This document shows, in pieces, positions 40,962 to 50,072 of a DNA stretch of 64,000 nt. The stretch covers positions 1-64,000 of the forward strand of contig JAIXOU010000133.1 of assembly GCA_027486585.1 (NCBI GenBank). The letters are read 5' to 3'. Position numbers and translations under genes: made by a program. Every line of letters begins with the position of its first letter. Position 1 is the first letter of the stretch. The notes beneath the pieces are model-generated. The model was not told where the DNA came from and searched no databases. It saw only the letters and a list, made by a program, of their open reading frames with translations. The DNA comes from Verrucomicrobiaceae bacterium. GTDB lineage: Bacteria > Verrucomicrobiota > Verrucomicrobiia > Verrucomicrobiales > Verrucomicrobiaceae.

Positions 40962-43900
40962 ATGAACAAGCTTCTCACACTTTTCAGCTACGTTTTCATG
41001 GCGCTAACAGCGGTTACCCAGGCTCAGACTTCTGGCGTTTTGCGCGAAGTTTGGACTAACCTAGAGGGCAGCACAATTCCTGATCTCACGTTGGCAGATA
41101 ACTTCCCGAGCACACCGGTGTTGAGGACCCTTGATGCCAGCTTCGCCTCTCCGGTGAACTGGGCAGAGCGTTATGGCATGCGGATGAGGGCTTTCCTGAC
41201 CCCCACGGTCTCGGGCAACTACACTTTTTATGTCAGTGGTGACGACAACTGTGAGCTGTGGCTGAGCACAAATGACTCGGCGGCGAACAAGGTGCGCATC
41301 GCGACGCTGGCGGGCTTCTCAAACCCGCTGCAGTGGACGAAGTTTGCCTCGCAGAAGTCGGCGGAGATCGCACTGGTGGCAGGGCAGCGCTACTACATCG
41401 AGGCGATGGCGAAGGAAGGCTATGGCGGCGATCATCTCGAAGTCGGCTGGGCCACATCTCCCTCAGCGGCGGCGACGGTGATTCCTGGATCGGTGCTGAC
41501 GCCGTTTGAAGTGCCTGCGGCGGCTCCGACGGGTGTCGTGGTGGAGGCGGGGAAAGTGGTGACACAACATGCGCCAAACTTTGTCGTGCTGGCCCAAGCT
41601 CAGGCGCTGAATGTGGCGGATGCGAACGTGACGCCTTCCGTCCAGTGGACGCAGGTCAGCGGCAGAGCGGCGGTGATTGCCACGCCCACACTGGCGACAA
41701 CTCAAATCACGGTGCCTAGCGCTGGAACCTATGTTTTCCGTGCCACGGCAACTGTCGGAACCACCACGAGCAGCGATGACCTGACCGTCACGATCTCGCC
41801 GCCGCTGGCTCCTGACGCTGGCAAAGCATTGGCCGAGTATTGGTTCGGCATTGGTGGCACTTCGGTGGCTTCCATCAGTAACAGCCTGCATTACCCGAAG
41901 TATCCACAGGCGCATCGAATGGTCACGTCGCTGACTTCGAATGCCTCGCTGGCGGAGCAGTTCGGCGAGCGCACTCGTGGTTTTCTTTTGGTGCCCAAAA
42001 CAGGCAGCTATCGCTTCTTCCTTTCGGCGAATGAGACGGCGGAGTTTCGCCTGAGCAGCGATGCTTCACCGGCAAATCTGGCTTTGCGTGCCTCAGTGAC
42101 GGCGGCGGTGGGCGTGGGCAATTTTTCCACTCAAAGCACGCAGGCCAGTGCTGCGGTCACGCTGACGGCGGGTCAGAAGTATGCCTTTGAAATCCTGCGG
42201 AAGGATGAGTGGAGCTCTGACCACTGCACGCTGATGTGGCAGCAGCCGGGCGAGGACTTCATGAGCGAGATCACGAGCGAGTTCCTGGCTCCGCCTGCCG
42301 ATGCAGCCGCCGTGGTGGCGAGTGCACAAGAGTTCAAACTGACGCAGGATTACAATCTCTTCGCCGGTCGTGATGCCACGCTCCATTGGCCGCGCAACAC
42401 GCTGAACCTCTCCGCCTTTGAATCCCGCCGCATCTGGGGCAGCGACACGCCCGCGCGGCTTTGGACGATGGTCAGTGGCCCTGGCGCGGCGCTTTTCTCA
42501 GCGGCGGACAAGGCGCAAACACTCGTCACCTTCCCACGAGTCGGCGCCTACGTGCTGCGCTATGCAGTGACGACGACGAGCAACACGAGCACGGATGAAA
42601 TCACCGTGCGGGTGGTGGATCCGATCAATGCCAATGTCGGCTGCCTGACGAGGCAGGTCTGGTGGAACCGCAGCCTAACAAACATCGCGCAACTGCGGGC
42701 TGATCCAAATTTCCCAAACAACCCAGACTTCTCTGACACGATCCCGGACCTGCGTCAGCCGCAAAGCTGGGCGGAACGCTACGCCACGCGGGTCACAGGC
42801 ATCTTGAACGTGCCCGCAGGCGGCACGGCAGATGTGAACTATACCTTCTATGTTTCCGGCGATGATGAAGCGGAGTTCTCCATCAGCACGGACGCGACTC
42901 CGGCCAATCTGCGCAAGGTTTGCTTCACCACGAACGCCACCAGCCCCGAGCAATGGAATCGCGATGCCTCCCAGGCCTCGGCACCGATCCCGCTGAAGCC
43001 GGGAGGACGCTACTTCATCGAGCTCGTGCATAAGGAGATGTGGAGCGCGGATCACTTCGCCGTCGCTTGGTCGCCGGAGGGTGACAAGCTGCCGCAACTC
43101 ATCACGGGCAGTTTCGTAGAGCCGACGCAAAAACTGGCCACCTTTGACAAAGACATGGCCTTCTACGCCAGTGCAGGAGCGGATCGCAACTACTGGTGGC
43201 CGCATGATCGCGTGCAGCTCGCCGGGAGGATGATCCAGGCCCTGAGCAGCACCGGCACCGCCACCGCGCTTTGGAAGCAAGTTTCCGGCCCCAAGGCGAC
43301 GTTCCTCACGCCCACAAGCCCAACCAGCGATGTGCTCCTCTCGGCCATCGGAGCTTACATCTTTGAACTCGCCGTCACGGAAGGCGCCCGCACGAGCCGT
43401 GACACGGTGATGATCACAGTGAACAAGGCCTTCACCACCGGCACCGGAGCACTCACACGCTCTGTCTGGCTGGATGTGGAAGGGGGAACCCTGGCGAACC
43501 TTACGACCTACGATCCTCAGCTCGCCTATCCGCATTTTGAAGATCTGATCCCAGGCACGGAGCCGCCACGGAACTGGGCGGACTATTACGGCCAGCGTTT
43601 GAAAGGCACGCTCAGGGTTCCCATCGCAGGTCGCTACACCTTCTGGATCGCTTCGGACCATGCATCAGACTTCCAGATTGACCTGAAAGACACGCTGGGC
43701 ATGCGCCGAGTTGCCTACCTGGACCATGAAGGTCATCAGCCGCGCACGTGGGATGATCATTCCGAGCAGAAATCCGCCGAAGTGGAACTGCAAGCAAACA
43801 CGCCCTACCCTATCCAAATCCTGCACAAAGAGCGTGACGGTAGCGACCATGTCTCACTCGCTATGAGTGGTCCTGCGACCAATGGCCGTGAAAGTGTCTC

Positions 43901-46900
43901 ACGCGCCTTCCTTACCCCGGATCATGCCGCTCCGGCCTTTAATCCTGAGATTACCGCCGCCGTCGGCAGTGACCGCACACTGCTTTGGCCGCAAAACCAA
44001 GTGGCCATCGCGGCACTGGTCTATGATTTGAATCAGGGCCCGCAGCCACTGAGCTACCAATGGAGCTGTAGCTCGACCAAAGTGACTTTTGACAAACCGA
44101 AAAGCCCCGTGGCGATGCTCACCTTTACCGGCCCGGGCATCTATGAAGTCAAGATGACCGCCACCGATGGCACAAACACCGCCAGCGACAGCCTCCTAAT
44201 TACGGTGCAAAATCCACTCACACCCAAATCAGGGGGGCTGCTGCGTGAGGTCTGGACAGGCATCGGAGGCAGTGGCATCACCGATCTCACCAACGCCAAA
44301 GCTTACCAAGACGGCAAGCCGAGCTTTAAAGGCATCCTGCCCAATTTTGAAACACCGACAAACTGGGCAGACAATTACGGCCAGCGTCTCAGCGGCTACC
44401 TCCAGGTCCCTGTCGAGGGTGATTATGTATTCCTGATTGCCAGCGATGATCAGAGTGAACTCTGGCTAAACTCAACGGGGGAATCTCCCACTGGAATCAG
44501 TAAAGTTTGTTCGGCTCCGTGGGCGACAGGTCGCTACAACTGGACAGCCAATGCAGCGCAAAAATCCGCCCCAATTCGTCTGGTTCCAGGCAAGCGTTAC
44601 TACCTCATGGCTTTGCAAAAGGAGGGTGGTGGAGATGATTACCTGGCCGTGGCCTATCGGCTGAGTTCACAGACCGATGCTCAGGCACAAGTGATTCCAG
44701 GCGTCTTACTCAGCCCACCCGACGGCATCACAGCCGAGCAGTTTGACACCGAGATGAGCGTGAAAGTGGGGCTTCCCCAGAGTGGTTATTGGCCCAAGGC
44801 GCGCTACACGCTCAGTGCTACGGCTATTGATCTGGTTCCTGGTCCACAAGCACTTGCTTACCGATGGAGCGTCGTCAGTGGACCCAATGGCAGCACCTTT
44901 GATACTCCCACGGCTATGAACACAGGGGTTGAGTTCACCACGGCAGGCACTTACCAACTGCAGATCACAGCCACCGATGGTAAAAACAGCCGCAGCGCGG
45001 CCACAAGCATCACCGTGTTCCCAGCACTCGGTGAGGGCACAGGCTCGATCCTAGCCGAAGTCTTCAAAGGCATCAGCGGCAGTTGGGTTACTGATCTCAC
45101 CAAAAATGCCAAATACCCCAACAGCCCCGACGAACGTTATCAGCTGAAAAGCACAGAAATCCCAAGCAATGCTGGCGACAACTACGGCACACGAATCCGT
45201 GGCTATGTTTACCCGCCTGTCAGTGGTGTGTATCGTTTTAATCTTGCCTCAGACGAATGGAGTGAGGTCTATCTGAGCACAGACCGCACCCCTGAAAAAA
45301 AGGACCTACTCTGTTTCGTGCCAGCAGCCACGGACTATTATGAATGGCGAAAATTCCCCGATTACCAGCTCAGCCGTCCAGTCTCACTTGTCAAAGGTCA
45401 GAGCTACTACCTGGAAATTCGCTACAAGGAAAGTGGTTGGAGAGATCATCTGGCCCTAGCTTGGCTCTGCCCTGGAAAAACCAATTTTGAAGTTATCGAC
45501 GGTGCGTTCTTGGCCCCACTGACCTTGGCTGACAAAGCCCCACCGACCATCACTCTGACCGGAGGCAATGCGATTACCGTGGGTGTCGGAGGCACCTTTG
45601 TGGACCCTGGTTTCTCGGCTGTTGACGGCATCGACGGCAATCTCAATAGCGCTGTCCGAGTCGAAGGCACGGTGGATACCGCCACCCCAGGCACCTACAC
45701 CGTTCGATATGTCGTGACGGATCAATCCGGCAACCAAAGCGTGGTCGCCACTCGCCGAGTGACTGTCGCCGTCGCAGCCAATACAGCCCCGGTTTACCCA
45801 GCGGATACGAGTGGCAATCACAGCACCACCGCTTGGACAGCCCCAGCGACGATCAGTGACATCGACGCGTCAAGATTCCTCAAACAAGCCACTTTTGGCC
45901 CAAGCGAAGCAGACATCAATAAAGTGAAGCAAGTCGGTTTCTCCAAATGGATCGACGAGCAATTTGCTCTACCCATCAGCAGCCATGTGGAGCATCTGGA
46001 TCGCATGGCGCTGTTTAAAGGCGCGCAGCAAAAGCTACTGGAACTCTCACGCACGGCCAACACACTTGGCCTACCAGGTACAGTGATGCCCATGGCGAAC
46101 ACACAGCTGAATACGGAAGACCGCCTCTACAGTTGGTGGACACTGGCGATGACCTCGCCGGACCAGCTCCGCCAGCGAGTCGCCCTCGCTTTGAGTGAAA
46201 TTCTCGTCATCTCCGACCGCTCAGGCTCTGCGCTTAGAAATTATTCACGAGGCTGTACCAACTATTACGACCTGCTGGTGAAGTCCATCGTGCCTGGCAG
46301 ACCCTATCGACAGCTTTTGGAAGAGGTCACCCTCAACCCCATCATGGGAACTTGGCTCACCATGATACGCAGTTCCAAAACAAAACCTGATGAAAACTAT
46401 GCGCGAGAGATCATGCAGCTTTTTAGCATCGGTCTAGAGCATTTGAATAAGGACGGCACCTTCAAACGCAACCCTTCAGGCAATTCAATCCCGACCTACA
46501 CCCAGGATGAGATCCGCGAGCTATCACGCGCCTTCACTGGCTGGACTTATGCAAACTCAGGCAACTTCACTTACACAAGTTCAGCCGATGTCATGAACGC
46601 CATGATGTCCTTTGAAGACCAGCATGATCGCGGTCAGAAAGTCATCGTCGGCGGTGCCACGGTACCCGCTGGACAAAACGCCCTGCAAGATATTCGCCGC
46701 TGCATGGACGTCCTTGCCGCGCACCCCAACGTCGGCCCATTCATGGCCGAGCGTCTCATTCAGCGCCTTGTCACCAGCAATCCAAGCCCTGCCTACATCT
46801 TCCGAGTTTCAAAAGTCTGGGATGACAATGGCAAAGGTGTCCGTGGTGACCTCTGCGCCGTGGTGAAATCCGTCCTGTTAGACCGAGAAGCCCGCACCCT

Positions 46901-47447
46901 AAGCACCACCGCAGACTCTGGAAAACTGAGCGAGCCGATGATCCGCCTGTCCCGCCTGATGCGTGCCTTTGGCAAAGCCCCAAGCAGCAACCCACCGCTG
47001 CTCGGACGCTACCTCATGTGGAATGCGATCGACGAAATCGGTCAATGGCCTATGCAGGCACCGACCGTGTTTAACTTCTTTAAACCCGATTACTCTCCCC
47101 CAGGCCCCGTTTTGGCCGCAGGCATCGTTTCTCCCGAGTTTGAAATCACCACAGAACTCACGGCCACAGACACCGCCAACTACCTTTTTGAAGGAGTCAC
47201 CAATGGCTTCTACACAAACGCCAGCAGCCGAATCACGATGGATCTCAGCCCGTTGACTCAGCTCTGGAGCACGCCCGATGCACTCATGACAAAAATAGAA
47301 GTGCTCATCCTCGGCCGCCCGATGAGCGCCAGTCTGCGCACCAGTCTCATGAGCTTGCACACTCTCCACGCGACCAATGCCAACACGGGCATCAAAGTCA
47401 TGCTCCAGCTTCTCACGGCCTCTCCCGAGTTCGTCATGGAAAAGTAA
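40962..47447 (+). CDS. giant secreted PA14 (six copies) / DUF5011 / DUF1800 protein
   Basis: A 2161-residue exported protein (signal peptide FMALTAVTQAQ). Six PA14 modules repeat at roughly residues 24, 285, 558, 827, 1089 and 1359, each opening with a LxREVW-like strand and containing NWAxxYGxRxxGxL and YTFYVSGDD-like strands. PKD-like beta domains (for example RYTLSATAIDLVPGPQALAYRWSVVSG) lie between them. A DUF5011 module (about 1526-1605, FVDPGFSAVDGIDGNL) precedes the DUF1800 domain (about 1633-2161, FLKQATFGPSEADINKV, NYAREIMQLFSIGLEHL). PA14 suggests glycan binding at the surface. DUF1800 is paired with a DUF1501 gene, which follows directly. Confidence 0.93.
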   Translation: MNKLLTLFSYVFMALTAVTQAQTSGVLREVWTNLEGSTIPDLTLADNFPSTPVLRTLDASFASPVNWAERYGMRMRAFLTPTVSGNYTFYVSGDDNCELWLSTNDSAANKVRIATLAGFSNPLQWTKFASQKSAEIALVAGQRYYIEAMAKEGYGGDHLEVGWATSPSAAATVIPGSVLTPFEVPAAAPTGVVVEAGKVVTQHAPNFVVLAQAQALNVADANVTPSVQWTQVSGRAAVIATPTLATTQITVPSAGTYVFRATATVGTTTSSDDLTVTISPPLAPDAGKALAEYWFGIGGTSVASISNSLHYPKYPQAHRMVTSLTSNASLAEQFGERTRGFLLVPKTGSYRFFLSANETAEFRLSSDASPANLALRASVTAAVGVGNFSTQSTQASAAVTLTAGQKYAFEILRKDEWSSDHCTLMWQQPGEDFMSEITSEFLAPPADAAAVVASAQEFKLTQDYNLFAGRDATLHWPRNTLNLSAFESRRIWGSDTPARLWTMVSGPGAALFSAADKAQTLVTFPRVGAYVLRYAVTTTSNTSTDEITVRVVDPINANVGCLTRQVWWNRSLTNIAQLRADPNFPNNPDFSDTIPDLRQPQSWAERYATRVTGILNVPAGGTADVNYTFYVSGDDEAEFSISTDATPANLRKVCFTTNATSPEQWNRDASQASAPIPLKPGGRYFIELVHKEMWSADHFAVAWSPEGDKLPQLITGSFVEPTQKLATFDKDMAFYASAGADRNYWWPHDRVQLAGRMIQALSSTGTATALWKQVSGPKATFLTPTSPTSDVLLSAIGAYIFELAVTEGARTSRDTVMITVNKAFTTGTGALTRSVWLDVEGGTLANLTTYDPQLAYPHFEDLIPGTEPPRNWADYYGQRLKGTLRVPIAGRYTFWIASDHASDFQIDLKDTLGMRRVAYLDHEGHQPRTWDDHSEQKSAEVELQANTPYPIQILHKERDGSDHVSLAMSGPATNGRESVSRAFLTPDHAAPAFNPEITAAVGSDRTLLWPQNQVAIAALVYDLNQGPQPLSYQWSCSSTKVTFDKPKSPVAMLTFTGPGIYEVKMTATDGTNTASDSLLITVQNPLTPKSGGLLREVWTGIGGSGITDLTNAKAYQDGKPSFKGILPNFETPTNWADNYGQRLSGYLQVPVEGDYVFLIASDDQSELWLNSTGESPTGISKVCSAPWATGRYNWTANAAQKSAPIRLVPGKRYYLMALQKEGGGDDYLAVAYRLSSQTDAQAQVIPGVLLSPPDGITAEQFDTEMSVKVGLPQSGYWPKARYTLSATAIDLVPGPQALAYRWSVVSGPNGSTFDTPTAMNTGVEFTTAGTYQLQITATDGKNSRSAATSITVFPALGEGTGSILAEVFKGISGSWVTDLTKNAKYPNSPDERYQLKSTEIPSNAGDNYGTRIRGYVYPPVSGVYRFNLASDEWSEVYLSTDRTPEKKDLLCFVPAATDYYEWRKFPDYQLSRPVSLVKGQSYYLEIRYKESGWRDHLALAWLCPGKTNFEVIDGAFLAPLTLADKAPPTITLTGGNAITVGVGGTFVDPGFSAVDGIDGNLNSAVRVEGTVDTATPGTYTVRYVVTDQSGNQSVVATRRVTVAVAANTAPVYPADTSGNHSTTAWTAPATISDIDASRFLKQATFGPSEADINKVKQVGFSKWIDEQFALPISSHVEHLDRMALFKGAQQKLLELSRTANTLGLPGTVMPMANTQLNTEDRLYSWWTLAMTSPDQLRQRVALALSEILVISDRSGSALRNYSRGCTNYYDLLVKSIVPGRPYRQLLEEVTLNPIMGTWLTMIRSSKTKPDENYAREIMQLFSIGLEHLNKDGTFKRNPSGNSIPTYTQDEIRELSRAFTGWTYANSGNFTYTSSADVMNAMMSFEDQHDRGQKVIVGGATVPAGQNALQDIRRCMDVLAAHPNVGPFMAERLIQRLVTSNPSPAYIFRVSKVWDDNGKGVRGDLCAVVKSVLLDREARTLSTTADSGKLSEPMIRLSRLMRAFGKAPSSNPPLLGRYLMWNAIDEIGQWPMQAPTVFNFFKPDYSPPGPVLAAGIVSPEFEITTELTATDTANYLFEGVTNGFYTNASSRITMDLSPLTQLWSTPDALMTKIEVLILGRPMSASLRTSLMSLHTLHATNANTGIKVMLQLLTASPEFVMEK

Positions 47448-47474
47448 CTTTTAGCCACTGATCCCGCCCCGAAC

Positions 47475-48884
47475 ATGAATGCTGAAAATCTCCCCTCTCT
47501 GCTCACACGCCGAAATTTCCTGGGCGGCAGTGCCTGCTCGGCAATGTCCACGACCTGCCTGCTGAATACGATCCTGACCCTACGGCATGTGAATGCTCAG
47601 GCCGCCGATGTCCTCGCGCCGGGCACGCCCTACAAAGCCATTGTCTGTGTCTTCCTCTACGGCGGTAATGACGCCAATAACCTTGTCATTCCCCGCGAAA
47701 GTAGCGCCCACGCCAAGTATGCCACCAGCCGCAGCGTGCTGACCATACCACAGGCCAATGTCCTTGCGCTGAACACACTGAATGATGATGGGCTCCAACT
47801 AGGACTGCACCCCTCCATGTCAGGGATGCGTGATCTCTACAATGCTGGCAAGGCCGCGCTCATGACCAATGTCGGCACGCTCATCGCTCCGGCCACGATG
47901 GCCGACTACCGCAACCGCACCGCGGCCATCCCCGAGAACCTTTTCTCGCACAGTGATCAGCAGATGCAGTGGCAGACGAGCGCCAGCACGATGAACGCTG
48001 CTTATAACCAAACCGGCTGGGGCGCGCGCATGGCGGAAGCCCTCGTCGGCACTCAACAGCGCACCTCGGTCTCGATGCTTGTTTCTCTGAGCGGCACCAA
48101 CTTTTTCCAGGTCGGCAAAACCATGTTCCCCTTCCGTCCAGGTCCCGGTGGCACGCCCGTGTTTCGCTTGGGCCAAGGCACCAGCGCCCAAGATGTCACC
48201 CGCTACACGGCCTTTCGAAACATTCTCAATGCGGAATATGCCAATCTCATGGAAGACGCTTTTGCGGATCTCTCCAACAAGTCCATCATAGAAGCGGATA
48301 CGATCAATACCGCGCTTGCTGGCACCTCGGCTTTCCCCACCATTCCAAACACTGGGCTCGGTGAGCAACTCCGCACCGTGGCCAAGATGATCCAAGCGCA
48401 GGGACCACTGGGCATCACGCGGCAAATCTTCTTTGTGGCGACAGGTGGATTTGACACCCATGGCCCGCAGCTTGCCGATCATGCCAACCTCCTCGGCGGT
48501 GTCAGCTCCGCGATGAAGGGCTTTCAAGATGCTTTGGAAACCATCAACATGGGAAACAGCGTCACCAGTTTTACCGCCAGTGATTTTAATCGAACCTATG
48601 ACAGCAATGGTCGCGGCTCTGACCACGGTTGGGGCAGTCATCATCTCGTCATGGGCGGCGCACTCAATGGCCAAAAAGTCTATGGAGCCTTCCCAGACCC
48701 AGACATCAATCTGGCCGGACATCCGCTGAACACGGGACGCGGCAATTGGATCCCCACCACCAGCGTGGATCAATACGCCGCGACCATGGCCAAATGGTTC
48801 GGCCTCAGCAACACCCAGCTCCGTGATGTCTTCCCCAACCTCCAGAATTTCGACCCCGACCTCGGTTTCATGAAGGCGGCTTGA
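47475..48884 (+). CDS. DUF1501 protein, partner of the DUF1800 protein
   Basis: A 469-residue DUF1501 protein with twin-arginine signal LTRRNFLGGSACSAMSTT. Motifs are VCVFLYGGNDANNLVIPR, VGTLIAPATMADYRNRTAAIPENLFSHSDQQMQWQTS, GGFDTHGPQLADHANLLGGVSSAMKGFQDAL and SDFNRTYDSNGRGSDHGWGSHHLVMGGAL. It belongs to the DUF1501 branch that accompanies DUF1800 and differs from the two DUF1549-linked paralogues. It begins 27 bases after the stop of the PA14/DUF1800 gene; the two probably form one operon. Confidence 0.94.
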   Translation: MNAENLPSLLTRRNFLGGSACSAMSTTCLLNTILTLRHVNAQAADVLAPGTPYKAIVCVFLYGGNDANNLVIPRESSAHAKYATSRSVLTIPQANVLALNTLNDDGLQLGLHPSMSGMRDLYNAGKAALMTNVGTLIAPATMADYRNRTAAIPENLFSHSDQQMQWQTSASTMNAAYNQTGWGARMAEALVGTQQRTSVSMLVSLSGTNFFQVGKTMFPFRPGPGGTPVFRLGQGTSAQDVTRYTAFRNILNAEYANLMEDAFADLSNKSIIEADTINTALAGTSAFPTIPNTGLGEQLRTVAKMIQAQGPLGITRQIFFVATGGFDTHGPQLADHANLLGGVSSAMKGFQDALETINMGNSVTSFTASDFNRTYDSNGRGSDHGWGSHHLVMGGALNGQKVYGAFPDPDINLAGHPLNTGRGNWIPTTSVDQYAATMAKWFGLSNTQLRDVFPNLQNFDPDLGFMKAA

Positions 48885-48914
48885 CGAAACCTTGAAACTC
48901 ACGTCATATCCCAC

Positions 48915-49148
48915 ATGAAAAACCTTCTTTCGCGCATCACCTCCTCGCCTGAGATTTGTCACGGAAAGCCTTGCATCCGTGGACTTCGCTACCCCATCGA
49001 GACACTGCTCGAACTATTGAGCAGTGGCATGACATATCGCGAGATTTTGGATGACTACGAAGACCTCGAGGAAGATGACCTGCGCGCTGCCATCGCCTGG
49101 GGAGCACGACTCGTTACCACCAAGCGCATCGAGGCATTGATGGCATGA
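48915..49148 (+). CDS. DUF433 antitoxin-like protein
   Basis: A 77-residue DUF433 protein: LSRITSSPEICHGKPCIRGLRYPIETLLELLSSGMTYREILDDY, with the CHGKPCIRG variant of the conserved [IV]xGKPxIxGTR motif. DUF433 proteins are small HTH-like antitoxins (VapB-type) usually paired with PIN-like DUF5615 toxins. The TGA overlaps the next ATG as ATGA (49145-49148), so toxin translation is coupled to antitoxin. It probably also represses its own promoter. Confidence 0.92.
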   Translation: MKNLLSRITSSPEICHGKPCIRGLRYPIETLLELLSSGMTYREILDDYEDLEEDDLRAAIAWGARLVTTKRIEALMA

Positions 49149-49498
49149 AATTGATCGTGGATGCCCAGTTGCCCCGTCGGATCGCTCGAGCGCTCCAAAC
49201 CTGGGGACACGATGCCATCCACACACTCGATCTCCCAGCCGGGAACACCACCAGCGACTTTCGGATTGCAAAGCTTGCAGATCAGGAAGGCCGTATCGTC
49301 ATCACCAAGGACAGTGATTTTGTCGATAGCTTTCTCCTCCGAGCCGAGCCCGAGCGCCTGCTCCTGATCAGCACGGGCAACATCACCAACGATGAACTCC
49401 TGAGTCTTCTGTGCAAGAACCTGTCCGAGATCGAACGCATGTTCACACAAGGGGTTTTCGTCGAGATCAGCCGCCAGCACCTCACTCTGCATCAATGA
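49145..49498 (+). CDS. PIN-like (DUF5615/Mut7-C) toxin-like protein
   Basis: A 117-residue protein: KLIVDAQLPRRIARALQTWGHDAIHTLDLPAGNTTSDFRIAKLADQEGRIVITKDSDFVDSFLL. The acidic residues of a PIN-like nuclease site (Asp6, and TKDSDF near residue 58) are kept. Members are expected to be RNases restrained by DUF433. Its stop overlaps the start of a third gene (ATGA at 49495-49498), which is not part of the standard two-gene module. Confidence 0.9.
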   Translation: MKLIVDAQLPRRIARALQTWGHDAIHTLDLPAGNTTSDFRIAKLADQEGRIVITKDSDFVDSFLLRAEPERLLLISTGNITNDELLSLLCKNLSEIERMFTQGVFVEISRQHLTLHQ

Positions 49499-50070
49499 GT
49501 CGAATCAAGCGCCTCCTCCGCCCGATCCTTTTCGGCCTCATCGTCCTGCTTGCCGTGCTCTTCGGGCTCATGCTGGGAAAAGGCGGTGGCATCGCCGAGC
49601 TGTGGACGGATGTGCAGAGCTTGTTTGGCCGTGAAAAATACCAACTCGACCCCAACGACCCCGTTTTGAAAGCCGGACTGCCGCGACCCGATCCCCTTGC
49701 AGGAATACCGAATGGGCCACTGAATGAGCTTTTAAGGCCCGATCTCACGCCTGAACAGCAGACCCAGATTGTCGGCCAGATGCTCATGGACTACTGGACA
49801 AACGTGCGCAGCCTACCCAATGGCACTTGGGAGGAAATCAGGGAGCAACTGGCGGGGAAAAACAAAAAAGATCTGGCTTTCGTTCCCAAGGAACATCCCG
49901 CCATGACGACCAACACGTTTCGCCGCAAACCGGACGAGCCGGGAATCCATCTGCATGTGATTTCCAGCAGTGGATGCGCCTTTCAGCTCATCTATGAAGG
50001 ACCGGATAAACAGCCCTTCACAGACGATGATCAGATTCGCAATTACCCGCCAGATTTGGTCTTTAAATAA
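49495..50070 (+). CDS. single-pass membrane protein coupled to the toxin-antitoxin pair, unknown function
   Basis: A 191-residue protein. A basic N-terminus (SRIKRLLR) and one membrane helix (PILFGLIVLLAVLFGLMLG) are followed by a soluble domain, presumably periplasmic. The soluble part has an acidic Pro-rich linker and a helix (LTPEQQTQIVGQMLMDYWTNV). Its C-terminal strand pair ends GPDKQPFTDDDQIRNYPPDL, which resembles the calcium-site ending of GspG pseudopilins. There is no prepilin cleavage site. ATG 49495 overlaps the toxin stop, so expression is tied to the pair. I do not recognise the family. Confidence 0.75.
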   Translation: MSRIKRLLRPILFGLIVLLAVLFGLMLGKGGGIAELWTDVQSLFGREKYQLDPNDPVLKAGLPRPDPLAGIPNGPLNELLRPDLTPEQQTQIVGQMLMDYWTNVRSLPNGTWEEIREQLAGKNKKDLAFVPKEHPAMTTNTFRRKPDEPGIHLHVISSSGCAFQLIYEGPDKQPFTDDDQIRNYPPDLVFK

Positions 50071-50072
50071 CC

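Noticed and set aside
42675-43661. 328-codon open frame antisense to the PA14 protein
   Set aside because: The plus strand codes a regular PA14 module here; the antisense frame has low-complexity Arg/Gly composition.
47820-48962. 380-codon open frame antisense to the DUF1501 gene
   Set aside because: Same reason: the plus-strand DUF1501 motifs are continuous across it.
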